Virus record (IMG/VR): IMGVR_UViG_3300006802_000513
Location: 1-25,142 of that record
DNA length: 25,142 nt
Origin: a virus
Reading direction: 5' to 3' (one strand)
The notes under the pieces were generated by a model. The model did not search any database and was not told where the DNA came from. It worked only from the letters and a program-made list of their open reading frames with translations. Shown piece after piece: positions 14,237 through 21,158 of the stretch (its first letter is position 1; every line of letters begins with the position of its first letter). The position numbers and the translations under genes are program-made.

Positions 14237-16984
14237 ATGGCTGACAGTTATTCACCGCCTGAGGGTGTCCGTGCGGAGGCTCGTCGTGCCTTGAAGTGGA
14301 TTGAGGAAGGTCAGGCTGGTGGTGGTTTCACGGATGTGGGTCGTAAGCGTGCATCGGATTTGGCTCGTGGAGCGTCGGTGTCGTTGAAGACAATCAAACG
14401 AATGAACTCTTATTTGGCTCGGCATGAAGTTGACAAGCAGGGGAAGGGTTGGTCGCAAGGTTCGGATGGTTACCCGTCCGCTGGGCGTGTTGCTTGGGCG
14501 GCTTGGGGTGGTGATGCGGCGAAGTCGTGGGTTGGGAAGATTCTTCGCTCGGTAGAGAAATCAGTTGATGCGATTGCTGTTGACCCTGCTCAGATGGATT
14601 TGGATTTGGCGTTGGGTTGGGCTGAGGGGGAGATTGCTTGGGAAGAGTTGCCTGACCATGTTCGGGAGGCTATTGACGAAGTGATGTCTGAGGAGATGCC
14701 GAAGGATGTTGAGGCGGATGTTGATGCGATGGTCAAAGCCGATGAGCAGGTTGAGTTGTTGCATAAGTCGGATTCGGAGCATCGTTTTACGCTCGGTCCT
14801 TGGTACATCCCTAATCGGTATGACGCTCACGGTGAGTGGACTGATGCTGATGAGTTGCAGAAGGCGTTGTGGGAGTATGTGAGGACTGGTGACCGTGACA
14901 TCAGATTGCAACATAATCGGGACATTGTGGCTGGTGAGTGGTTGGAGGCGATGTCGTTTCCCGTTCCTGTGAGTATCGGTATGCAGAAGTCTGGGGAAGC
15001 GAAGCAGGTGACTTATCCGTCTGGGACGGTGTTTCTTGGTGTGCAGTGGAAGCCGTGGGCGTGGGAGATGGTGAAGGAGGGGAAGATTCGGGGTTTTTCC
15101 ATTGGTGGTGCGGCGGCTCGTATTGAGATGGAGATGCCGTCCGATGCGATTGAAAAGGCTTCGTTCGGTGGTGATAGGTCGGCGGCGGGACGCTACGCCG
15201 CTGAGCAACGCTGGAAAAATAACTCCAGTTATCCGCTTCGTATGGCTGAGGATGTTGCTTCTCACATTGCTGGGCGTTTGGCGATGGCTCGGGCTAGGAA
15301 AAAGTTGATGCAGGAGGAACGGGGTAAGCAATCTTTGTGGGAGCGAATCAAGTTTGTGTTTTCTCGGGAGTACACGAATCCTGAACCGTTGGCTCGTAAG
15401 TGGGTGAGGGAGGCGGCACGGTTAGCGATGCAAGACAGGGGGCGACTTGCCGACCCTGAGGTGGCTTCGGTCGTGGATTTGCCTGCTGGACGGCAAGCGA
15501 TTTTGAGTCGGGGCAAGTTGATTACGGTCGGGAAAACTGTTGACCGTGATGAAATCAAGAGTCGGATGAGGGAAGTTGCAAAGCAACAGCCAACTTCCAC
15601 GCAGGTGCATGTTGACAGCATTATGGGCGGGAAGAAGAAGCGTAAGAAGAAGCAAATAGATGTGCCGATGGTGAAGAAAGTTCGGAATGTTCCCACGGAC
15701 ATGAAGTTGTATTCACGGGTGAAGTCTGAGGCTAAGAAAAAGTTTGATGTCTACCCTTCGGCTTATGCGAACGCTTGGCTGGTGCAGGAGTACAAGAAGC
15801 GTGGCGGAAAGTACAAGATTGAAAAGGCTGTTTCATTTGGGGGTGACCGTTCAGAGGCGGGTAGGTATGCGGCTAACCAACGGTGGCAAGGTAGGGGGCA
15901 TGTTGCCCAAAAGTATGTACGGCAATGGCACCGTGAGAATGGTCGTGGACCTATTCGGTACCCGACAACACCGCAAGGTAAGATGTTGGGTAGGAGCGTG
16001 CCAAGTCTGCAAACTTGGTGCGATTTAGATGCTCTTGCTCAGGATTTTGCCGCTCAAGGTAAAAGCCTTGACAGCGTTGACGCACCAGCAATCATCTACG
16101 AGCATTTGAGTGACGAACGCCGTGCAGTCTGGGATGCGATTATTCGCAAAGGTGGTGAGGGGGTTCCCCAAGGAACGAACCCGAACGGTTCACGAGTGTT
16201 TGTCAAAGCGGGTGGTGGTGGTGCGGGCAAGTCGTCAACACCACAGATTGAAGGAGTTGCCATCCCTACGGCTGGCGAGAAAGATGCTGATGGAAAACCG
16301 ACGCCCCGTTTGGCGGTGATGACCAATGCCGATGACATCAAAGAGGTTTTGCCCGAGTGGAAACAAGCGGAAACTGCCAGCGATGCTGGTCGTACCAAAA
16401 CCCCCAGAGGCAAAGAAGTAGCAACTGGACCGCTGATGGATAGGCGTGCATCTATGGTGCATGAAGAATCGTCACAGATTGCCGCATTTCAAGTGACTTC
16501 CGCCATCAAAGCAAAACAAGATGTGATTGTTGACGGTACGATGGACAACGGCGTAGATAAATCTCTCGCCAAACTCGCTTCATACCGTGATAACGGTGCC
16601 GCCGAAGTACACATGATTGCCTATTCGTGTGACACAAATGAAGCAGAAGACCGCGCTTACAGGCGTGCCAAGGAAACAGGAAGAAAGGTTCCAACCGAAA
16701 GTTTGCGTAATGCTCACATCAAAGTGTCAACGAACTTCCCCGTCTATCTGGAAAAAGGCAACTTGGATTCGGTAACCGTCATTGACACAAACAGAAACGA
16801 TGATGGTTCCAAGCGTCCAGCGGAAAAGATTTTTGAGTACAAGCCAAGTGGCGGTATCAAGATTCTGAATCAAGCGTTGTATCAGAGGTTCCTTGACAAA
16901 AGGAACGACTCTAAGAAATCGGGCATCAACCCGAACAGGATTGACCAAGAAATACGAGAAGAGATACAGAGGAGTGAAGCGTGA
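14237..16984 (+). CDS. Capsid maturation protease (S78_2/XkdF-like) fused to a zeta-toxin-like kinase
   Basis: 915 residues. The first ~100 residues form an arginine- and glycine-rich helical domain (DVGRKRASDLARG, RMNSYLARHEVDKQGKGW, PSAGRVAWAAWGGD) often found before phage proteases. The protease domain (about 180-305) has FTLGPWYIPN, H226 (LQHNRD) and the nucleophile motif GFSIGG with S288. Tag 7 follows (307-329). Then come a helical region, QPTSTQVHVD (451-460), a lysine-rich KKKRKKK patch, a DUF5872-like segment (PSAYANAWLVQEYKKRGG) and tag 8 (about 533-555). The C-terminal third is zeta-like: Walker A GGGGAGKSS (659-667, K665), HEESS (742-746), DGT (766-768) and Arg-rich R806-R810/R816. 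Zeta toxins phosphorylate UDP-sugar cell-wall precursors. The fusion links head maturation to a toxin-like enzyme. Confidence 0.85.
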   Translation: MADSYSPPEGVRAEARRALKWIEEGQAGGGFTDVGRKRASDLARGASVSLKTIKRMNSYLARHEVDKQGKGWSQGSDGYPSAGRVAWAAWGGDAAKSWVGKILRSVEKSVDAIAVDPAQMDLDLALGWAEGEIAWEELPDHVREAIDEVMSEEMPKDVEADVDAMVKADEQVELLHKSDSEHRFTLGPWYIPNRYDAHGEWTDADELQKALWEYVRTGDRDIRLQHNRDIVAGEWLEAMSFPVPVSIGMQKSGEAKQVTYPSGTVFLGVQWKPWAWEMVKEGKIRGFSIGGAAARIEMEMPSDAIEKASFGGDRSAAGRYAAEQRWKNNSSYPLRMAEDVASHIAGRLAMARARKKLMQEERGKQSLWERIKFVFSREYTNPEPLARKWVREAARLAMQDRGRLADPEVASVVDLPAGRQAILSRGKLITVGKTVDRDEIKSRMREVAKQQPTSTQVHVDSIMGGKKKRKKKQIDVPMVKKVRNVPTDMKLYSRVKSEAKKKFDVYPSAYANAWLVQEYKKRGGKYKIEKAVSFGGDRSEAGRYAANQRWQGRGHVAQKYVRQWHRENGRGPIRYPTTPQGKMLGRSVPSLQTWCDLDALAQDFAAQGKSLDSVDAPAIIYEHLSDERRAVWDAIIRKGGEGVPQGTNPNGSRVFVKAGGGGAGKSSTPQIEGVAIPTAGEKDADGKPTPRLAVMTNADDIKEVLPEWKQAETASDAGRTKTPRGKEVATGPLMDRRASMVHEESSQIAAFQVTSAIKAKQDVIVDGTMDNGVDKSLAKLASYRDNGAAEVHMIAYSCDTNEAEDRAYRRAKETGRKVPTESLRNAHIKVSTNFPVYLEKGNLDSVTVIDTNRNDDGSKRPAEKIFEYKPSGGIKILNQALYQRFLDKRNDSKKSGINPNRIDQEIREEIQRSEA
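15155..15223 (+). repeat. Tag copy 7 (coding repeat)
   Basis: Residues 307-329 of the protease fusion, directly after the protease domain and preceded by SDAIE. It ends QRWKNN instead of ending in His. Confidence 0.9.
15824..15901 (+). repeat. Tag copy 8 (divergent coding repeat)
   Basis: Residues 530-555 of the protease fusion, in front of the zeta-like kinase. Variants: an extra Val before Ser, Glu instead of the first Ala after DRS, ANQRWQ instead of the usual AEQRWK or AQQRWK, and an added Arg-Gly before His. Confidence 0.85.
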
Positions 16985-17229
16985 TTGAACCCAATGATTA
17001 TGAGATGTGTAAGCACATTGCCGACATGCTGATGGAGGGTGCAACCGAAGACGATTTGAGGTCTTTCGGTTATCTGAATACGGACGAAAGCCGTTTGTGT
17101 TATGCGGCGGCTAAGGAGCGTCCTGAGTACTGGTCAAACATTGCTTTGGATACGGAAGCGGCTGGTTGTATGTCGTATCTGCCCGAGGAATGGTTGGAAC
17201 GAAACAAGGATTGGTACACACCGTTATGA
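16981..17229 (+). CDS. Small acidic protein coupled to the zeta-like kinase gene
   Basis: 82 residues. The GTG start overlaps the protease-kinase stop by four bases, and GAGGAG lies upstream. It is helical and acidic: YEMCKHIADMLMEGATEDDL, then CYAAAKERPEYWSN, then YLPEEWLERNKDW. No family is recognised. Zeta kinases in plasmid systems are held inactive by a small helical epsilon antitoxin of about 90 residues. Size, charge and position make this a candidate partner for the upstream kinase domain, but I see no epsilon sequence signature. The next gene starts inside its stop (ATGA). Confidence 0.65.
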   Translation: MIEPNDYEMCKHIADMLMEGATEDDLRSFGYLNTDESRLCYAAAKERPEYWSNIALDTEAAGCMSYLPEEWLERNKDWYTPL

Positions 17230-18296
17230 CATGCGATTGTGGTTGCGGTTCTTCGCTCTCCAAGGGTGAGCAGAAGGTATTGAAACATTTGAGGGATGGG
17301 GTGTTGTGGGGTTTGCCTGACGCTTTGTGGTCGCAGGTCGTTTCGGAGGTTGAGAAGGCGGGTTCTATTACGAAGGTTGCTGGTTCGGCGCAAGTCATTT
17401 TGTACGATGCGATTCAGAAAGCCGCTGGAGGTTTCGGTGGTGACCGTTCCGCCGCTGGTAGGTATGCCGCTCAACAGCGTTGGAAAGGTCATGTGAAACA
17501 AGAGCCTCAAGGGGCTGGTGGTGGTGCGGCTGGTTTGCCTGCTGGTACCAGTGAACGGTTGGGTGCGCCTGTGAGATGGGACCCGAAATCTCGTCGGGAA
17601 ATCGTGAAGGTTTCTACGGTGGAAGAGGCTTACGAGGAGATTGCCAAGGGAAATCTTGTGGAGATGAACTCTCCTCAGGAGGCGTTCACCATCGTTGAGA
17701 AGATGGCGGAGTATGTCAAAGAGGTTGAGAAGAAGACTGGTGAGAAGGCAAAGAATCTGAACTTTTGTCAAATCTCAGTTCCAGGTACGAACTTGTTTTG
17801 TGGTTCGTCTGTGGCTACAGACAAGTATCCCGATGGTGTGCCTCGTGCTGAGATGCCTCAGTTGTCGGGTATCCCCGAGGAGGGCAGTAAGGCTGACAAG
17901 TTGGCTCGCATTGACGAGGAGGGCAATGTTGACATTTCTAAGAGTTTGATTGAGAGGTTGGCTAAGGCTGGTGTGGAGACGAAGGAGATGGAGGTGTCGG
18001 CTTCTATGTTGAAGGCGTCGCAGAGCGAGTTGAAGGGTAAGACGGTTTCGTTCTTTTTGACGCCTAAGGGTCAGAAGATTCTGAATGATGATTCGGCTGT
18101 CATTTTCGTTTCTCGTGATGGTTATGTGATTGACGGTCATCATCGTTGGGCTGGAAAGGTTTTTCAAGACTTGCAGGATGGCAAAACTGGGGATGTGAAG
18201 ATGCGGGTGAAGGTGATTGACATGCCGATTATGGAGGTTTTGGACGCCGCACTTGACCACAGTGATGACATGGGCATCAAGAGGAAGAAAGGATAA
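17226..18296 (+). CDS. Tagged ParB/sulfiredoxin-like protein
   Basis: 356 residues; the ATG overlaps the previous stop by four bases. The N-terminus starts with a Cys-rich TCDCGCGSS, then a roughly 50-residue helical unit (LWSQVVSEVEKAG, VILYDAI) that is paralogous to the N-terminus of the next gene. The tag, with a two-residue insertion, is at 65-89. After a Gly-rich linker, the C-terminal domain contains NLNFCQISVPGTNLFCG, PQLSGIP, an EVSASMLKASQSEL segment and SRDGYVIDGHHRW with DGHHR at 303-307, the signature loop of ParB/sulfiredoxin folds. I recall this domain in many prophage proteins, usually annotated ParB-like nuclease. Other proteins of the fold cleave DNA, hydrolyse CTP or phosphorylate, so the true activity is open. 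Confidence 0.8.
   Translation: MTCDCGCGSSLSKGEQKVLKHLRDGVLWGLPDALWSQVVSEVEKAGSITKVAGSAQVILYDAIQKAAGGFGGDRSAAGRYAAQQRWKGHVKQEPQGAGGGAAGLPAGTSERLGAPVRWDPKSRREIVKVSTVEEAYEEIAKGNLVEMNSPQEAFTIVEKMAEYVKEVEKKTGEKAKNLNFCQISVPGTNLFCGSSVATDKYPDGVPRAEMPQLSGIPEEGSKADKLARIDEEGNVDISKSLIERLAKAGVETKEMEVSASMLKASQSELKGKTVSFFLTPKGQKILNDDSAVIFVSRDGYVIDGHHRWAGKVFQDLQDGKTGDVKMRVKVIDMPIMEVLDAALDHSDDMGIKRKKG
17418..17492 (+). repeat. Tag copy 9 (coding repeat, with two-residue insertion)
   Basis: Residues 65-89 of the ParB-like protein: KAAGGFGGDRS in place of KASFGGDRS, then the normal core and QRWKGH. Ser is replaced by Gly before Phe. Confidence 0.88.
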
Positions 18297-18303
18297 TGTT
18301 TTG

Positions 18304-19356
18304 ATGCGTTTGGCTGACCAGTATCTCCTTGCCCAGATTAGGGAAAAGTTGTTGAGCCACATCCCCGATGACCAGTGGAGGCTGGTTGAGGAGGAGGTTG
18401 ATAAGGCTGGCGGTGTTCGTGAGGTTGGCGGTTACACGGGAGTGTTGTTGACCGATGCGATTAGCAAAGCGAGTTTTGGCGGTGACCGTTCGGCGGCTGG
18501 TCGTTATGCCGCACAACAAAGGTGGAAAGGGCACACCAAAGACGACACCAGCGATAGTCCGAGGGCACAAGCGGCAGGTGCCGCACCGCCGCCAAATCCA
18601 AATGGACCCAGTGGCAGGAAAGCCGCCGACGCTCGCTCGGCACAACGCAACGCTGGTCCTAAGGCAGAACTCAGTGCCGACATCAAAGATGCTGATTTGA
18701 GTGAGTTGGCGGGCATGATTGTTCGTGACTTGAGAGCGCAGGGTAAGCAAGTTCCTGCGGCGGCGAAACCGTATCTTGATGCAATGCGAACGATGGGAAG
18801 CATAAACGAAAACTACGGCATGGACAGCGGTGCTTCTATTGTCGGCTATTTGTTGAGTAATCTGAGTCAATACAAAGGTGAAACTGCTCGTCTAATCAAA
18901 GCGGAGTTGAAGTCTCGGTTGAAGAATCAGAGACTTTCTGACATGGAACCCAACCCCAACAGGCGTGACACGATAACAACCGCTTCTCCGATGGGGGGAG
19001 ATACGCAGATTGTTCGCTCAGAGCCTAAAGGTTCTGCAAAGTTCAACAGTGGGAAAAAAATGATGCTTGACTCCCTCAGAAGGGAGTTTTACCCAAAGGT
19101 AAATGCGGCTTTGGCGAAAGACCCCGAGAAAATCAAGGCAAACTACGAGAAGGAGATTCAACGAAAAGAGAAAGACCTTGACCGCCTTCGTGCTGGCAAA
19201 ACGAACTTTGGGGAGTTCAACACATTGAATCCAAGGAAAGCCACGATAGGCAAAAGAATCAAGGAGATTGAAGGACAAATAGAAGGCTTGAAGGGCGAAC
19301 TAGCGGGAATAGACGAGTATCTGGATGAGACTTCGCCAGGATTTTTCTCTTCGTAA
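18304..19356 (+). CDS. Tagged protein with C-terminal coiled coil, function unknown
   Basis: 350 residues; ATG with AAAGGA ten bases upstream, seven bases after the previous stop. The N-terminal ~54 residues (LREKLL-like helix, QWRLVEEEVDKAG, VLLTDAI) match the plan of the upstream ParB-like protein. The tag lies at 55-77. A Pro/Ala/Gly linker (AAGAAPPPNPNGPSG) leads to a helical middle (LSELAGMIVRDLRAQG, YLLSNLSQYKGETARLIKAEL) and a Lys/Glu-rich coiled coil near the end (YEKEIQRKEKDLDRLRAG, then RIKEIEGQIEGLKGEL). No catalytic motif is seen, so I cannot assign a function. It could be a further effector or a structural cargo. A terminator-like hairpin lies inside the gene at 19070. AT-rich noncoding sequence follows. 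Confidence 0.75.
   Translation: MRLADQYLLAQIREKLLSHIPDDQWRLVEEEVDKAGGVREVGGYTGVLLTDAISKASFGGDRSAAGRYAAQQRWKGHTKDDTSDSPRAQAAGAAPPPNPNGPSGRKAADARSAQRNAGPKAELSADIKDADLSELAGMIVRDLRAQGKQVPAAAKPYLDAMRTMGSINENYGMDSGASIVGYLLSNLSQYKGETARLIKAELKSRLKNQRLSDMEPNPNRRDTITTASPMGGDTQIVRSEPKGSAKFNSGKKMMLDSLRREFYPKVNAALAKDPEKIKANYEKEIQRKEKDLDRLRAGKTNFGEFNTLNPRKATIGKRIKEIEGQIEGLKGELAGIDEYLDETSPGFFSS
18466..18534 (+). repeat. Tag copy 10 (coding repeat)
   Basis: Residues 55-77 of the 350-residue protein, preceded by TDAIS. The Ser before Phe is AGT. The DNA nearly matches copy 2, including an identical run from the Tyr codon region through the QQRWKGHT codons. Confidence 0.9.
19070..19090 (+). terminator. Terminator-like hairpin inside a coding region (weak)
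   Basis: ACTCCCT (19070-19076), loop CAGA, AGGGAGT (19081-19087), then TTT. The shape resembles an intrinsic terminator with a seven-base stem, but it lies within the coiled-coil gene. It may be chance, or it may attenuate read-through. Confidence 0.25.
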
Positions 19357-19464
19357 AATCGTTGCAACTTATTTTTTGTAAAAGTTTTGGTGGCGTGAAT
19401 ACTTGGTTCTAAATCTTTGTTGAATCGTTTTTGACCGTTTTTGCAATGGGGCGCAAATGGGGTG

Positions 19465-19473
19465 TGATACAAT
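19465..19473 (+). promoter_or_regulatory. Extended -10 promoter in the 144-base gap before 19501
   Basis: TG at 19465-19466, one base, then TACAAT at 19468-19473. This extended -10 may offset a poor -35: TTGCAA at 19441 is 21 bases away. The leader GTGGAAAGAGAGGAGACC repeats the set at 5600-7427. The rest of the gap (19357-19464) is AT-rich, with T-runs and no gene. Confidence 0.5.
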
Positions 19474-19500
19474 GTTGTTGTGGAAAGAGAGGAGACCACA

Positions 19501-19920
19501 ATGACATTCACCCGAGGAGATACCGTCTACTGGGCAAAAGAACCGAAAGGCAGGTTCGTCTTTGTCGGCGTCAACAAGGACGGTTCGTACCACATCGTCG
19601 GCGGTGAGGACGGATACCGTAGCGGACGAGACGCCTTGCCCGAGCAGGTTGCGGTAGTTCCATTTGAGGGCACCGACCAACTGCTCTACTACGCCAAACA
19701 GGAAGTCAACTTTGCCGTTGAGGTGACGGTTGCCATGTTGGCGGAGAAGTTCAATCTTCCAACTTCTACGGTTGGGAAGTTCGTCCGAGAGAACCCGCAC
19801 CTGTTCAGGAAGATTGGGCACGGTAAGTATGAGGTTCGTGGACATGCGGACGAAGCCCGAGCAACAGCGGAGCGTCAAGCGATGCGAACCCAAAGGAAGA
19901 TAAAGAAGGTTCGGGCTTAG
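19501..19920 (+). CDS. Small basic protein with helix-turn-helix-like region
   Basis: 139 residues; ATG behind AGAGGAGAC, with its own promoter. The N-terminal half is strand-rich (DTVYWAKEPKGRFVFVGVNKDGSYHIV), like a small beta barrel. Residues about 75-115 (VTVAMLAEKFNLPTSTVGKF, then a PHLFRKIGHGKYEV wing) look like a winged helix-turn-helix. The end is basic (RTQRKIKKVRA). DNA binding is therefore likely, but the target is unknown. It is a one-gene insertion between tagged effector genes and the capsid operon, using the same promoter and leader style as the small genes at 5653-7678. Confidence 0.7.
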   Translation: MTFTRGDTVYWAKEPKGRFVFVGVNKDGSYHIVGGEDGYRSGRDALPEQVAVVPFEGTDQLLYYAKQEVNFAVEVTVAMLAEKFNLPTSTVGKFVRENPHLFRKIGHGKYEVRGHADEARATAERQAMRTQRKIKKVRA

Positions 19921-19942
19921 TCTCCCGAGTATCATCAACCCA

Positions 19943-20287
19943 ATGTCAAACGGGTTGGTGTTCGTGGTCGGTTTTGGTTCTTCTCTAGCCGTTGTGATTC
20001 TGATTGTGGTGTTACTTGTTTATCGCCGTCATCGTCAAGAGCAGAGGTTTCAGCAGGCGTTGGCTTTGGTTGAAAGTTTGGAAGGCAACACGCAGTATGG
20101 CGGTAAGGATTTGTTGATGGTGACAAGTGCAATGTCTTATGACCTGTTGCTTCGCCAAGCGATACTTGAGCGATGCGAAGGTATTGGTGATGACTATGAG
20201 CGTGAATCTTTCGTTGATGATTTGGTTGAGATTGCCGAGGCTTACGGCAATGGTTTGGTGAAGCGTTCCAAATCCACCAACTACTAA
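19943..20287 (+). CDS. Single-pass membrane protein, 114 residues
   Basis: The N-terminus (residues about 5-27, LVFVVGFGSSLAVVILIV then VLLVY) is one hydrophobic helix followed by YRRHRQ positive charges, predicting a short outside end and a cytoplasmic C-terminal domain. The soluble part is acidic and helical (RFQQALALVESLEG, LRQAILERCEGIGDDYERES, DDLVEIAEAYG). No clear ribosome site precedes the ATG. The lone helix and long soluble domain do not match the usual holin plan. Function unknown; a superinfection-exclusion or host-membrane role would be speculation. Confidence 0.6.
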   Translation: MSNGLVFVVGFGSSLAVVILIVVLLVYRRHRQEQRFQQALALVESLEGNTQYGGKDLLMVTSAMSYDLLLRQAILERCEGIGDDYERESFVDDLVEIAEAYGNGLVKRSKSTNY

Positions 20288-20357
20288 ACCCTCGTTGACA
20301 AGTCGGGTGATGCGATGACTGTTCTACACTCGCTTCTGTCCAGATAAGAGGTTCCAT

Positions 20358-21143
20358 TTGAGCAAGAAACAGCGAAAGATGGTGGCTCTCAAAGTCTTGG
20401 AGACGAGCGGTGTAGACCACCCCGCCCATCTTGAAGAGGGCTGGATTGTAATGAAGAACGCAGGAACCACAACGGAGGAAACCGTGTCAGAGAACAACGA
20501 GATGACTTCACAAGAGATTGACCCAACGCTGGAAGAGGCGTACATTGACCGCATCGTTGAGTTGGAGAAGTCGCTCGCCGCTTCTGAAAAACTTGTCGCC
20601 GACCTCACTGAGACTGCCGAGAAGGCAAAGATGAAGGCGGAAGAGGAAGAGGAGGAAGAGGACGAGGAGGAGATGGACGAAGAGGCAACCTACAAGGCTC
20701 TCGTCAAGTCACTCCCAGAACCCGTCCGTGAAATGTTGAAGAAGGCGGAAGATGCCGCCGCTTCGGCAACCGAGGAACTTCGCAAGGAGCGGGAAGCCCG
20801 CCGTGACGAAGAGTTCGTTCAGAAAGCCGCAGGATGGGAACACATCACTGTTGATGCCAAGGAGTTCGGACCAGCACTTCGTCGTCTGACCGACATTGAC
20901 GCAAATCTCGCCGAGCAGGTGGAAAAGGCTTTGGAAGCCGCCAACGCTCAAGCCGAAAGTGCCGCCATCTTCTCGGAGATTGGTAGCGGAAGTCGTCCAG
21001 ATGAGAGCAGTGCCTACGCCAAGGTGCAGGCAATGGCGAAAGCCGCTCATCAGGCAGGAGAGTTCTCCACCGTTGAGCAGGCGGTGTCGGGAATCATTGC
21101 AAAAAACCCAGACCTCTATGCGGCATACCGCAACGAGCAATAA
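20358..21143 (+). CDS. Capsid scaffold protein (XkdF C-terminal-like)
   Basis: 261 residues; TTG start with AGAGG upstream. The beginning (VALKVLETSGVDHPAHLEEGW, then IVMKNAG) resembles the segment that opens the scaffold half of XkdF-like proteins. The centre is a very acidic coiled coil (a run of Glu/Asp at about 94-106) followed by long Ala/Glu helices (AEDAAASATEELRKEREARR, EQVEKALEAANAQAES), ending YAAYRNEQ. Scaffold proteins shape the prohead and are removed, often by the head protease. The order scaffold, cement protein, major capsid supports the call. In many phages protease and scaffold are one polypeptide; here they are separated by three tagged or coupled genes and a small insert. 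Confidence 0.8.
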   Translation: MSKKQRKMVALKVLETSGVDHPAHLEEGWIVMKNAGTTTEETVSENNEMTSQEIDPTLEEAYIDRIVELEKSLAASEKLVADLTETAEKAKMKAEEEEEEEDEEEMDEEATYKALVKSLPEPVREMLKKAEDAAASATEELRKEREARRDEEFVQKAAGWEHITVDAKEFGPALRRLTDIDANLAEQVEKALEAANAQAESAAIFSEIGSGSRPDESSAYAKVQAMAKAAHQAGEFSTVEQAVSGIIAKNPDLYAAYRNEQ

Positions 21144-21158
21144 CCAAGGAGCAATCAC

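Noticed and set aside
14561-15331. A 256-residue open frame on the minus strand inside the protease gene
   Set aside because: The + strand frame contains clear protease motifs here; the minus translation is low-complexity and Arg/His/Leu-rich.
708-18534. Interpreting the ten repeats as a CRISPR array or a DNA-level mobile repeat
   Set aside because: Spacing is uneven (roughly 0.7-6 kb), all copies are in frame inside genes, and conservation is at protein level.
20295-20330. A promoter before the scaffold gene (TTGACA at 20295 and TACACT at 20325)
   Set aside because: The two boxes are 24 bases apart, too far for a standard promoter, and no extended -10 is present.
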